Positions 1-9,086 of a DNA stretch of 64,000 nt are shown piece after piece. Each line of letters opens with the position of its first letter. Within the stretch, counting starts at the first letter, position 1. The notes beneath the pieces are model-generated. The model searched no databases, was not told the origin of the DNA, and saw only the letters and a list, made by a program, of their open reading frames with translations. Origin of the DNA: Ignavibacteriales bacterium (lineage in GTDB: Bacteria > Bacteroidota > Ignavibacteria > UBA10030); assembly GCA_026390575.1 (NCBI GenBank), contig JAPLFR010000016.1:1-64000 (forward strand), in the 5' to 3' direction. The translations under genes were made by a program, and so were the position numbers.

Positions 1-133
1 ACTCTGCTCGGCGATAGCGTGATCGATGTCGCTGACTTCTTTCCATCTATCCTCCTTTGGATTCTTCTCGCTGTGGTACCCAAAGTATAAACTCTGGGTA
101 CCATCTGCAAGAAAAGTAGGAGGACAAATGTCC
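1..133. other. left-edge segment with hairpin and unresolved open frames
   Basis: Short stretch between the window edge and the stop of the deacetylase gene. A 12-base stem with one mismatch (GGTACCCAAAGT at 75-86, ACTCTGGGTACC at 91-102, loop ATAA) lies here; no T-run follows on either strand, so it is not a standard terminator. The minus strand has a 44-codon open frame from 132 to 1 that reads like protein (it includes YFGYHSEKNPKEDRWKE) but has no ATG. Another minus frame has an AAAGGAGG site at 51-58 four bases before an ATG at 44-46. A plus frame ends with TAA at 88-90. I cannot tell which of these, if any, is a gene. Confidence 0.3.
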
Positions 134-1666
134 TTATTTCAACAAAATCATTTTTTTCATCGCAGTAAATCGTTCTCCATCACCACTGACTACATTTAAG
201 CGATAGAAATAAATGCCAGTTGCGTAACGCGACAAATCAATAGTTTGGCTCGCACTACCTGCATTCAACAAACCTAAATCAACATTCTTGATCCTCTGAC
301 CAAGGACATTAAATATCTCGATCTTTACATCAGATTTACTTTTGAGATTAAATGTTATGTTTGTTGATGGATTGAATGGATTTGGATAATTTTGGAAGAG
401 TTCAAAATCTTCCGGAACGCCGCGTGATGCTGATACCAGGGTTGTCTGGTTTGCATCAAGAGATTGGACGAGATTATAAAGATACAAATGGCCTAGATTC
501 ACATACCAGACGTTGGTATGGCCGCTAATATGATTCAGATGATTAATAAGATAACTCTTGTTAATATCAGGATAAAGAACTTGCGGGTGCCACATAAAGT
601 GGTACACATCTCCCTTTGCTAAAATCGCATCAAATAATCCATTCAAAGAAGTCAGACTTGTATCACCACCACCCCATGATGGCGCACCAAGCTCCAGAGT
701 AGGGAAAAAAGCGCTAAAGTGATTTCTAGAATTATCCCATGGATGCAAGATTGAATCGCCGTACACATATTCACGAGGCGATGCTGTACTGCCATTCTCA
801 TATAAACGAGCATCAAGATAACCATAGCCACCTAAGAGTGAATCTACTTTAGAATCATAATCTCCATAAGGAGCGATCCAAGTGTAAACATATTTTGTTC
901 CATTCAAAGAAAAAAGTGGAGGAAAGTTGAGTGCTGTTTTAATATCTTGGACAGACCCTCCGACCTCACTCACTGAAGTATAATGTTGTGTACCAATTAT
1001 AGTATCATAAGGAGTAGCAATATGGGTACGGCTGTGTGATGCAATCTCTACAAATCCTGAATCAAGTTCAGCTTGGATTTTTTGCCAGGTCGGTCTGGAT
1101 GTAGACCAGGTAATAACGCCTCCTGTAACATAAATGCCATACGAACGAAAAAGATGAATAAGCGCACCTTCTTCGTTAAACATCCAATCACCCCAATCAT
1201 CAAATGTAGCGGTAACTACGGCTTTGCGATTATCGTAATATTTGCTGATCCCGCGATACACTATGGAGACCGGATTATTTGCTCCATCAACAATTTCGAG
1301 GAAAAGAGAATCACTCGCACCGGAAAATGCCGCTGATACATAGACTCGGCTGTTTGTGTAATCAAAGCGCACAGCTTCGACTGCATTAAACGTATCTACT
1401 GATGTTTTTTCTGTTAACTGAATCCAAGTTGATTCCAATATTTGATGCTTCTCTAAGGCTTTCAAGCTGCTAGATCCTGAAGGAATATCAATCTGGTAGG
1501 TCATTGGATATTTCAATCCGTAAGCGGTGTGAAATGTTGGCGTAACTGCTATGACAACCATTCCGGTCGATGGAGTGGTGATTGATAGTTTCGCTTGATC
1601 TTGTGAAAATGTAAAAAAGACGATACACAACGAAAGAGAGAATAATAATCCTAATCTAATTTTCAT
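134..1666 (-). CDS. secreted polysaccharide deacetylase-like protein with T9SS sorting domain
   Basis: 510 residues. The N-terminus (1-22) is a signal peptide ending near FTFSQ. A beta-rich segment follows (about 25-140), then a NodB-like deacetylase core: the catalytic and metal Asp pair in VTATFDDWGDW (D156, D157) and the second metal motif in EIASHSRTH (H211, H215). These fit zinc-dependent carbohydrate esterase family 4 enzymes that remove acetyl groups from N-acetylated glycans. Residues 421-510 form a C-terminal sorting domain (QNYPNPFNPST, IFNVLGQR, ATGIYFYRL), which in this bacterial group directs export by the type IX system and is usually cleaved or anchored at the surface. The substrate is unknown; peptidoglycan, chitin-like or exopolysaccharide are all possible. 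The next gene upstream on the same strand also encodes a sugar-binding-type exported protein. Confidence 0.8.
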   Translation of the reverse strand: MKIRLGLLFSLSLCIVFFTFSQDQAKLSITTPSTGMVVIAVTPTFHTAYGLKYPMTYQIDIPSGSSSLKALEKHQILESTWIQLTEKTSVDTFNAVEAVRFDYTNSRVYVSAAFSGASDSLFLEIVDGANNPVSIVYRGISKYYDNRKAVVTATFDDWGDWMFNEEGALIHLFRSYGIYVTGGVITWSTSRPTWQKIQAELDSGFVEIASHSRTHIATPYDTIIGTQHYTSVSEVGGSVQDIKTALNFPPLFSLNGTKYVYTWIAPYGDYDSKVDSLLGGYGYLDARLYENGSTASPREYVYGDSILHPWDNSRNHFSAFFPTLELGAPSWGGGDTSLTSLNGLFDAILAKGDVYHFMWHPQVLYPDINKSYLINHLNHISGHTNVWYVNLGHLYLYNLVQSLDANQTTLVSASRGVPEDFELFQNYPNPFNPSTNITFNLKSKSDVKIEIFNVLGQRIKNVDLGLLNAGSASQTIDLSRYATGIYFYRLNVVSGDGERFTAMKKMILLK

Positions 1667-1707
1667 GAAGAATATCTTTTATAAATGGATATATATTGTG
1701 AAACATT

Positions 1708-2505
1708 TTATTTTATACTATCTATTGGCGTAACGGTCTCTTTGGAAAAGATAATGCTGCCAAATTTCGAAGGCACATGAAATCCTTCACGAGGATCTGT
1801 TTGATTCCAAGATGAAGCTTCTACTGTCTGCTGTTCTGTTCGCTGATAATCATACCGAGCTGTCAAGATACGCCATCTATCGCCATCGTGCGGAGGAAAA
1901 TTCATCGACGGTGCCATAAACTGTAATTCTTTAAATGGTATAGCAACTTCGACCGTCCATCCTGTGTCAATATCTTTTTTATTATTAAGAGTTCCCTGCA
2001 CCGACACTCCCACTTTTATGCTGTCGAGATTCCAAGCACGGTTCCCATATCCATTGTTGTAAAATGGCTTCTTAAAAAATATATCCAAAATCGTTCTTAG
2101 AGGATTCACTTGTATTTCGCAATAATTTAATCCATCCCCATCCGGGTCACAGAATATTTCGACCACATCTTCATACCATAATCGATCATCTCTTTCAGTC
2201 ATCGTTGCCCAGACATCCGGATCTAGACAGATGAATCCAATATACAGATATTGATCATCCCACAAATATTTCACTTGTGTTGAGAGTTTCGCCTGTGAGC
2301 CATCTTGATAGTGGACAAATTTTTCCGAGAATGCAGCCGCTTGCCAATCAGGTTCTGTAAGGTGTCCGTCAATCGTGATTGATGTAGCAGTATGTTTAAT
2401 AACGTACTGACGAATTTCTTGGGACCAAAGAGAGTTGGAATAAATCGCGATACAAAGCAGTGCAAGTTCTATAGAACGAAGAAATATTTTGATTGATACG
2501 CCCAT
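1708..2505 (-). CDS. exported carbohydrate-binding family 9-like protein
   Basis: 265 residues with a signal peptide (about 1-29, ending LWSQ). The body matches the CBM9-like/DOMON-like fold: an opening ITIDGHLTEPDWQAA, then VKYLWDDQYLYIGFICLDPD, EDVVEIFCDPDGDG with an acidic loop that may bind calcium, and the closing GWTVEVAIPFKEL. Members of this family bind sugars or heme-like ligands outside the cytoplasm; here only the domain is visible, with no catalytic module. It lies 41 bases upstream of the deacetylase gene on the same strand, so the two could be co-transcribed and act on the same extracellular glycan. No T9SS sorting domain is present, so it is probably periplasmic or released. 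Confidence 0.7.
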   Translation of the reverse strand: MGVSIKIFLRSIELALLCIAIYSNSLWSQEIRQYVIKHTATSITIDGHLTEPDWQAAAFSEKFVHYQDGSQAKLSTQVKYLWDDQYLYIGFICLDPDVWATMTERDDRLWYEDVVEIFCDPDGDGLNYCEIQVNPLRTILDIFFKKPFYNNGYGNRAWNLDSIKVGVSVQGTLNNKKDIDTGWTVEVAIPFKELQFMAPSMNFPPHDGDRWRILTARYDYQRTEQQTVEASSWNQTDPREGFHVPSKFGSIIFSKETVTPIDSIK

Positions 2506-2728
2506 TATACATTATAAAATCGTTAAAATGATATTTATGATTGAAAGCCACCTAACGACCCTTTGATAGTATCTTGAAAAATGAGTCAAGAATCAAATAA
2601 GAAATGATCTAATAAATATTTTCCTTTTACCCTATTTTTCGGTCAATCAGAATTGATTTACTGAAAAACAATCTAATCTAATTTTCAATTTACAAGTGTA
2701 CTAGCTAAAGTGAGATATAAAAATATAT

Positions 2729-5263
2729 TTATAATCTTGTTGCCACAACTGCCACCGCTTTCGCACGTTCTACTCTGCCGCTTGAATGGTCAGTCGACTC
2801 AAGAAAAATAATATAGATTCCAATGCGGGCACGCTGCTTATCATTACAAAAGCCGTCCCATACAATCTCTCCATGCGCACCAGCAAGTTCACCATTCGCC
2901 AACGTCCGAATGAGTCTTCCTTTTATATCGTAGATTCTAAGATTCACTGTCGATGTCATGACCGGGAGATTGTATCGAATGATACAGAAATCTTCAAAGC
3001 CATCACCATCCGGCGAGAATGGATTGGGCGAGATGGAAATCATTGAGCTGCTTGGTATGCTTGTCGTAACGATACTATTCGCTTTTCCCGGAGTGCCTCC
3101 AAGAATATTCGTGCACGTGCTCCAATTGCGCGGATCGTTCGAGTCAATATTAGGATTTATACGCTCAAGCGAACGTCCTCTTGTGTCAACGACATCGGGA
3201 TGATGCCAACGCGGTAAGTACGCAACACTATCGATTGCTTGACCTGTAAGATCTTTCAATACAACAATATCTCCATCATTGTTGAAACTCAATCCACTTA
3301 AACGATTAAGAATACGAATATGGACCAGCGAATCTGACTGTAACAGGTTCGGAAATAATCGGAAGAGAGAAGAATCAGCTGCGACAATCGCATTCCCGCC
3401 GGACTCGACGGCAAACGGCTGGCTGGAAATATCAAATGAATTCACATTGTTCAAGGTCGGATTGTCATTGAAACTCCAACCTGCTAAATCGATCGGTTGA
3501 CCGCTGCGGTTGAAAAGTTCAATCCATTCATTCTGGCCATACAATGGATCATACATAATTTCATTGATTATAAGTGAACGAGGTTCATACCTGATATTGA
3601 CAGTAATCGATGTCCGATTATTTTGCAAACGCTCGTCGCGCCACCAATCAACAACAACAATGATATTGGTTGTACCGGAAGCAAGTTGAGGAAATGATTC
3701 AGAAAAAAGAATTGAATCGCCTGCAGCTAATGGTTGCGCAGATAATATCGTGCGCATAAGTTCCGGCGTTGAATCGCGATGTCCATCAGCATAATACCTG
3801 ACCAGAACACTATCCACAATTCGTCTGCCGATATTATGAACGCTTGCATGTACGATTGGATGAATTTTTCCACCGACCGTCGTTTGTGTTTGCGTCACAT
3901 TGCTGATCATCAAATCGCAATCGAGCCGGGCAATACTGTTTTTCTTACCCGGCGTACTGCCAAGCGAATCTTGTGATGTTCCCCAGTTTGTCAATACAGT
4001 GCTTGACAGTTCACCATCAATGCGTTCTAATGATTTTCCATTTTGTCCGCCCCAGGATGGCGCATACATGACACTGTCGATAGTACTCAATCTCGAATCG
4101 TAAATGACGACAGCATCAGGCGTAGAATTGTTAAGCGCAGAAAAACTTGTCGTGACAACTGATATGCCGGAATGATATGAACGGAATACAATGTCCTTCG
4201 CAATCACTAAATATGAACTTGGCGGAAGAAGCACATCGGTTTGTGTGATGATTGATTTCGCAGAAATGTTGCTGTCTGATATTCTCCAATTCTTTACATT
4301 GATTGTATCGGACGAAGTATTAAACACTTCCACCCATTCCAGTTCATCACCGATGGGATAATACATAATTTCATTTACCAGGATATCGCACTTCACATTC
4401 CCCACACTTACAATCGTGCGTGCAGTATCGTTTGAATGATTTTCATCCGAGGAATAATCAATGACCGCAGCAAAGTTATGGTCGCCTGCTTTCATTGGAG
4501 CATGTGAGACAAGACATGTTGACGAATCGCCGGGACTGAGAGAAAGTCCATGGAGAGCAGTGAACTGCTCGATAGATTCATAGAGACCATTAGAGTTTTC
4601 ATCACAGAATAATCGAATTGAGAAGTTTGAAGAGGCGAGTAATCCATAATTCTTTACTACCGCCGAAAGTATTATCGAGTCTTTTCGTGTTGCGTGAACA
4701 GGCGCAGCACTGATCTTGGAAAAACCTACATCACTTCCGGTCGTGACCGAAATTGAGACATCATCGATCCTGAGCACTCCAGTATTGTTTGTGCTATCGG
4801 CAAGCACGATCCATTTGAGTTGGACATTGGATTGGAAATTCAATCCCTTCTTCGAAAGATCAATAGTGCGTTGAACATAACTGGTGATTGTGGTGATTGT
4901 ATCAAACCTTGCCAGCAGTATCCCAAAGTTGATGCCATCCACGGAAGCGCGGATCTCTAATCGGTAGGCAGCTGCAGTGCTTGTCCTTCGCTCCCAAAAG
5001 ACCAATGTATTCGGAAAGCGTGAGCCAAAATTAAACACAGGAGAGAGGAGCGTTTTTATGGAACGGTTACCAGTCGCAGAAACGCAATTCGGAGCTGAAT
5101 GCGGTGAAGATGCATACGTCGAAAAACCGTTTCCGCTCCAGCCGTATGGCAGGATCGGTGCTGTTACTCCATCGAAATTTTCTGAATATTGGGAAGCAGT
5201 AATTTGTGCTATGGAACATGTTGTTTGAATGAATAGAAGAAACAAAATTGCTCGCAATTGCAT
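2729..5263 (-). CDS. exported lamin-tail/CARDB repeat protein with FlgD-like C-terminus
   Basis: About 844 residues when started at the ATG at 5261-5263, which has a GGGAGGG site upstream and gives a signal peptide (MQLRAILFLLFIQTTCSIAQ); the longer open frame (to 5368) would bury this signal. After a jelly-roll-like region (about 25-170) come two CARDB-like adhesion domains (about 178-290 and 440-540), each followed by a lamin-tail domain (NEIMYYPIGDELEWVEVFN; NEIMYDPLYGQNEWIELFN). The C-terminal ~95 residues (SPNPFSPDGDGFEDFCII ... LRIYDIKGRLIRTL) look like a FlgD Ig-like domain, a common alternative surface-sorting ending in this group. It is probably a cell-surface structural or adhesive protein; no catalytic domain is visible. 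Confidence 0.75.
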   Translation of the reverse strand: MQLRAILFLLFIQTTCSIAQITASQYSENFDGVTAPILPYGWSGNGFSTYASSPHSAPNCVSATGNRSIKTLLSPVFNFGSRFPNTLVFWERRTSTAAAYRLEIRASVDGINFGILLARFDTITTITSYVQRTIDLSKKGLNFQSNVQLKWIVLADSTNNTGVLRIDDVSISVTTGSDVGFSKISAAPVHATRKDSIILSAVVKNYGLLASSNFSIRLFCDENSNGLYESIEQFTALHGLSLSPGDSSTCLVSHAPMKAGDHNFAAVIDYSSDENHSNDTARTIVSVGNVKCDILVNEIMYYPIGDELEWVEVFNTSSDTINVKNWRISDSNISAKSIITQTDVLLPPSSYLVIAKDIVFRSYHSGISVVTTSFSALNNSTPDAVVIYDSRLSTIDSVMYAPSWGGQNGKSLERIDGELSSTVLTNWGTSQDSLGSTPGKKNSIARLDCDLMISNVTQTQTTVGGKIHPIVHASVHNIGRRIVDSVLVRYYADGHRDSTPELMRTILSAQPLAAGDSILFSESFPQLASGTTNIIVVVDWWRDERLQNNRTSITVNIRYEPRSLIINEIMYDPLYGQNEWIELFNRSGQPIDLAGWSFNDNPTLNNVNSFDISSQPFAVESGGNAIVAADSSLFRLFPNLLQSDSLVHIRILNRLSGLSFNNDGDIVVLKDLTGQAIDSVAYLPRWHHPDVVDTRGRSLERINPNIDSNDPRNWSTCTNILGGTPGKANSIVTTSIPSSSMISISPNPFSPDGDGFEDFCIIRYNLPVMTSTVNLRIYDIKGRLIRTLANGELAGAHGEIVWDGFCNDKQRARIGIYIIFLESTDHSSGRVERAKAVAVVATRL

Positions 5264-5424
5264 GGAGAAAACCCTCCCATTGGTAGTGAAAAGCTTGGCT
5301 CTCGAGAAATTGCTGATGTACAATAAGAACATTTTCATTTCGACGCAACTGCATTTTCGAGATTTCAATTTTTGATACTGCTTTTATGATGCCTTATTTC
5401 TATCTTATCAAATAAGTTCCCTTG

Positions 5425-5449
5425 TTGGACGGAACAATATTCTGTCCAA
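5425..5449. promoter_or_regulatory. imperfect palindrome upstream of pepT, possible operator
   Basis: Inverted repeat TTGGAC/GTCCAA with inner GAA/TTC pairs and a five-base centre (CAATA), ending 30 bases before the pepT start. The position is right for an operator or for a hairpin in the leader. No regulator is known from this window. Confidence 0.35.
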
Positions 5450-5479
5450 TGTTCACACCTATTATGAGAGGAGTACGTT

Positions 5480-6715
5480 ATGTCTGAGACCGTTCTCGAT
5501 AAATTTCTCCGATATGTTATCATCGATACACAGTCTAAGGAAGATTCTGAATCCTATCCGAGTACCGCGAAACAGTTCGACCTGCTCAACCTGCTGGTAA
5601 AAGAGTTAAAAGGTCTTGGTGTTCCGAAAGTGAGTATTGACGAGTTTGGATATGTGATGGCAACAATTCCAGCGAATGTGCAAAAGAATGTGCCCGTTAT
5701 CGGATTTATCGCACACGTGGATACGTCGCCGGAAGTGAGCGGTGCAAACGTGAAGCCGCAGATCATCACCAAGTACAAGGGCGGTGATATAGTTTTGTCT
5801 GGCGAGCCCACTGCCGTCATTCGCGAATCAGAAAATCCGACGCTGAAAGCTGCACTCGGCAAGATGATTGTCACCAGCGACGGCACAACACTTCTTGGCG
5901 CTGACGACAAAGCTGGTCTTGCCATTATTATGACAGCTGTTCAATCGCTCATTGATAATCCAAAAATTGCGCATGGCGAAATTAAAATCGGTTTCACGCC
6001 GGATGAAGAAGTCGGTGCAGGGACAAAATTTTTCGACATCAAAAAGTTCGGCGCTCAGTTTGCCTACACGATAGATGGTGACACACCCGGTGAGTTGAAC
6101 AAGGAAACATTTAGTGCTAATTCCTGTCTTATCACTGTCCAAGGCCGGGACATTCATCCCGGCAGTGCAAAAGATATTATGATCAATTCTGTACGCGTCA
6201 TCTCCGATATCATTGCTCGGCTGCCAAAGAATACTGCACCGGAAACGACAGAGGGATACGAGCCCTACATTCATCCATATGTTCTCGAAGGCGGTGTTGG
6301 CAAGTCAACAGTAAAAATTCTTTTCCGCGATTTTAAAACGGCCGGATTGGATGCTCTCAAGAAGATTGTGGAAAAAGTCGTTGCAGAAGTTCAATCGATG
6401 TATCCAAAAGCAAAAATCGAGTTACAAATTACAGAGCAGTACCGTAATATGCGCGAAGGGTTGGAAAAAGATACTCGCGTGATCGATTACTTGTTCGAGG
6501 CAACGAAGCGTTCCGGTTTACAGCCGGAGTGGACACCAATCCGGGGCGGCACAGATGGATCACGCCTGACAGAGAATGGCTTGCCAACGCCGAATATTTT
6601 CACCGGCGGGGCAAATTATCACAGCCGCACAGAATGGGTAAACGTATGGGGCATGGAAAAATCTGTGGAGACCGTACTGAATTTAGTACAGATTTGGGCG
6701 GAGAAGAGTAATTAA
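5480..6715 (+). CDS. pepT: peptidase T (tripeptide aminopeptidase)
   Basis: 411 residues, close to the usual ~408 for PepT. This cytoplasmic M20-family zinc enzyme removes the N-terminal residue from tripeptides. The di-zinc site is readable in order: H79 and D81 in GFIAHVDTSPE, bridging D142 in LLGADDKAG, catalytic E176 and metal E177 in GFTPDEEVGAG, the aspartate in YTIDGDTPGEL, and a late histidine in GANYHSRTEW. The start ATG follows GAGAGGAG. The OPT transporter gene begins 96 bases downstream on the same strand, so import of oligopeptides and their hydrolysis are probably linked. Confidence 0.95.
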   Translation: MSETVLDKFLRYVIIDTQSKEDSESYPSTAKQFDLLNLLVKELKGLGVPKVSIDEFGYVMATIPANVQKNVPVIGFIAHVDTSPEVSGANVKPQIITKYKGGDIVLSGEPTAVIRESENPTLKAALGKMIVTSDGTTLLGADDKAGLAIIMTAVQSLIDNPKIAHGEIKIGFTPDEEVGAGTKFFDIKKFGAQFAYTIDGDTPGELNKETFSANSCLITVQGRDIHPGSAKDIMINSVRVISDIIARLPKNTAPETTEGYEPYIHPYVLEGGVGKSTVKILFRDFKTAGLDALKKIVEKVVAEVQSMYPKAKIELQITEQYRNMREGLEKDTRVIDYLFEATKRSGLQPEWTPIRGGTDGSRLTENGLPTPNIFTGGANYHSRTEWVNVWGMEKSVETVLNLVQIWAEKSN

Positions 6716-6716
6716 G

Positions 6717-6801
6717 CACTCAGTAGTCAGTCTTCAGTTCTCAGCAGATAAAGCAATTTCATGAATTGATCACTGATCGCTGATAACTGATAGCTAATAA
6801 A
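6717..6801. repeat. degenerate ACTGATA-type low-complexity spacer repeat
   Basis: The pepT to OPT spacer is built from imperfect copies of short units such as CAGTAGTCAGT, CTTCAGTTCTCAG and GATCACTGATCGCTGATAACTGATAG. Related strings occur near 29624-29655, 33213-33240, 54271-54300 and 54656-54688. It does not read as protein and has no clear hairpin. Confidence 0.5.
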
Positions 6802-6811
6802 AGGAGTTACT

Positions 6812-8818
6812 ATGGATCAACAAGCACCCACAATAAGCAGTATTCCGGAAAACGCGTATAAAGAATTAAAGCCAGGTGAAGAGTACCGGCCCATTATGGT
6901 ACCCGAACAATCGTACCCCGAAGTAACTGTATGGTCGGTAACATGGGGATTGGTCATGGCAGTCCTCTTTTCTGCGGCAGCAGCTTATTCCGGATTGAAA
7001 ATTGGACAAGTGTTTGAAGCCGCAATTCCCATTGCGATTCTTGCAGTTGGCATAACCGGTGTTGCAAAAAAGAAGAATGGTCTTGGTCAGAATGTGATCA
7101 TCCAGTCCATTGGGGCTGCGTCTGGTGTCATTGTCGCCGGGGCTATTTTTACAATTCCAGCACTATATATTCTTGCACTTCCGGCAAGCTACTTTCAGAT
7201 GTTTATGGCATCGGCACTCGGCGGATTTCTCGGAATTCTCTTTCTCATTCCGTTCCGAAAATATTTTGTCAAAGACATGCATGGCACACTTCCCTTTCCT
7301 GAAGCGACGGCAACAACAGAAATTCTCGTTGCCGGCGAACAAGGCGGCAAACAGGCAATGGTACTAGTTGTCAGCGGACTTATCGGTGGAATATTTGATT
7401 TCGTCTTCAGCGCATTTGGATCATGGTCGGAAGTCATCACGTCACGGATGTTCGGCTGGGGACAAACGCTTTCCGATAAGCTGAAGATAGTATTTAAAGT
7501 AGATGTCTCTGCAATGGTCTTTGGACTTGGATATATTATCGGATTGAAATATGCGGCAATCATTGCAGCGGGTTCTATTCTTTCCTGGTTTGTCATGGTA
7601 CCTTTGGTCTATGAAGTCGGTCAGTATCTTACCATTCCGCTTGGTGCAACAGCAACAAAACTCATTGCACAAATGAGCCCTGAAGAAATCTTCCGTACGT
7701 ACGTTCGGCAGATTGGCATAGGCGGAATTGCGATGGCAGGCATTATCGGCATTATTCGTTCCTCGAAAATCATTGCCGGTGCATTCTCGCTCGCCTACAA
7801 AGAAATCGCACATCATACTTCCGGGGATGAGGGAAAAACGCTCCGCACGCAATCCGATATTCGCATGCTGTGGGTCGTCGTTTTGATCCTTCTAACGGCT
7901 CTTGCGCTCTTCGTATTTTTTATGCTTGGAGTCGTTCCTACAATCGGACAGGCGATCGTCGCATTGTTAGTGGTCACTATTATTTCTTTCCTTTTTACCA
8001 CTGTTGCAGCAAATGCTACAGCTATTGTTGGAACAAATCCGGTTTCCGGTATGACATTGATGACACTGATTCTTTCATCTCTCGTACTGACACAAATTGG
8101 TTTAAGCGGCACATCCGGTATGGTGAGCGCACTTATTATTGGCGGCGTCGTATGCACGGCGTTGTCGGTTGCAGGAGGATTCATTACCGATCTCAAAGTT
8201 GGTTACTGGCTTGGTTCTACACCGAAGAAGCAAGAGACATGGAAATTTCTCGGTGTTCTTGTCTCAGCAGCAACTGTAGGCGGTGTCATTCTTATACTCA
8301 ATCAGGCATATGGCTTTACCGGTGAAAAAGCAATGGTTGCTCCGCAAGCTAACGCGATGGCGGCAGTCATCAAGCCGCTGATGTCAAACGCCCCAACGCC
8401 TTGGGTACTTTATATTGTCGGTGCAGTTATAGCGTTATTGCTTGTGATTCTGAAAGTCCCGCCCCTGGCTTTTGCGCTTGGAATGTACATTCCACAGGAA
8501 TTGAATATGCCGCTTGTCTTTGGAGGATTCATTGCGTGGCTCGTGTCAACACGAACAAAGAATGAAAAGTTGAACAACGCCCGTTTCCAACGCGGTACTT
8601 TGATCGCTTCCGGGTTCATTGCAGGCGGTGCACTGTTCGGTGTCTTTAACGCATTTTTAAAATTCATCGATCAGCAATGGTCGTTTGGATATGCCGCTTG
8701 GAATAACGAGCAGTGGGCAGGATCAACAAACGGCGAGATAGCCGGTTTAGTGATGTTTGCATTGTTGTTCGCTTATGCATTATGGGATTCGATGCGGGGA
8801 AAAGAGACAGAGTCCTAA
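6812..8818 (+). CDS. OPT family oligopeptide transporter
   Basis: 668 residues, with about 15 hydrophobic segments and a short hydrophilic N-terminus. The opening EVTVWSVTWGLVMAVLFSAAAAYSGLKIGQVFEAAIPIAI and the later FPEATATTEILVAGEQGG are characteristic of the prokaryotic OPT family (proton-coupled importers of oligopeptides; relatives carry metal-siderophore complexes). It is an inner-membrane protein. The ATG follows AAAAGGAG. Position directly behind pepT favours peptides as substrate, though the family alone does not settle this. A terminator follows at 8868. Confidence 0.9.
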   Translation: MDQQAPTISSIPENAYKELKPGEEYRPIMVPEQSYPEVTVWSVTWGLVMAVLFSAAAAYSGLKIGQVFEAAIPIAILAVGITGVAKKKNGLGQNVIIQSIGAASGVIVAGAIFTIPALYILALPASYFQMFMASALGGFLGILFLIPFRKYFVKDMHGTLPFPEATATTEILVAGEQGGKQAMVLVVSGLIGGIFDFVFSAFGSWSEVITSRMFGWGQTLSDKLKIVFKVDVSAMVFGLGYIIGLKYAAIIAAGSILSWFVMVPLVYEVGQYLTIPLGATATKLIAQMSPEEIFRTYVRQIGIGGIAMAGIIGIIRSSKIIAGAFSLAYKEIAHHTSGDEGKTLRTQSDIRMLWVVVLILLTALALFVFFMLGVVPTIGQAIVALLVVTIISFLFTTVAANATAIVGTNPVSGMTLMTLILSSLVLTQIGLSGTSGMVSALIIGGVVCTALSVAGGFITDLKVGYWLGSTPKKQETWKFLGVLVSAATVGGVILILNQAYGFTGEKAMVAPQANAMAAVIKPLMSNAPTPWVLYIVGAVIALLLVILKVPPLAFALGMYIPQELNMPLVFGGFIAWLVSTRTKNEKLNNARFQRGTLIASGFIAGGALFGVFNAFLKFIDQQWSFGYAAWNNEQWAGSTNGEIAGLVMFALLFAYALWDSMRGKETES

Positions 8819-8867
8819 AACTGCACAACTCGCGGCAGCGAGTTCCAATTTCGCTGTGTGTACATAG

Positions 8868-8900
8868 AAGCCGCTCTGGAACAATTTTGAGCGGCTTTGC
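8868..8900 (+). terminator. intrinsic terminator of the pepT-OPT unit
   Basis: Nine-base perfect stem AAGCCGCTC (8868-8876) / GAGCGGCTT (8889-8897) with a 12-base loop and a short T-rich tail, 50 bases after the transporter stop codon. Confidence 0.75.
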
Positions 8901-9086
8901 TATTCCAAGTTATAGATTCCCGATATTTTAATGAGCAAATATTAATAGAGAAATATCAGGAATCTTCTCTACAGGATAACAGATCCGAAAAGTACAGAAC
9001 CATTCGATTATACATCACATGGGGTGAAACGCCATTTTTAAATTGCGGCATTCCTTCCCAACTTAAGGATGAAAGAACCCTCGTTG

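Noticed and set aside
5264-5368. Longer N-terminus for the lamin-tail protein
   Set aside because: It would place the signal peptide 35 residues inside; the ATG at 5261-5263 has a good ribosome-binding site.
5828-6274. 148-codon minus-strand open frame opposite pepT
   Set aside because: Shadow of a strongly conserved peptidase gene; no motif.
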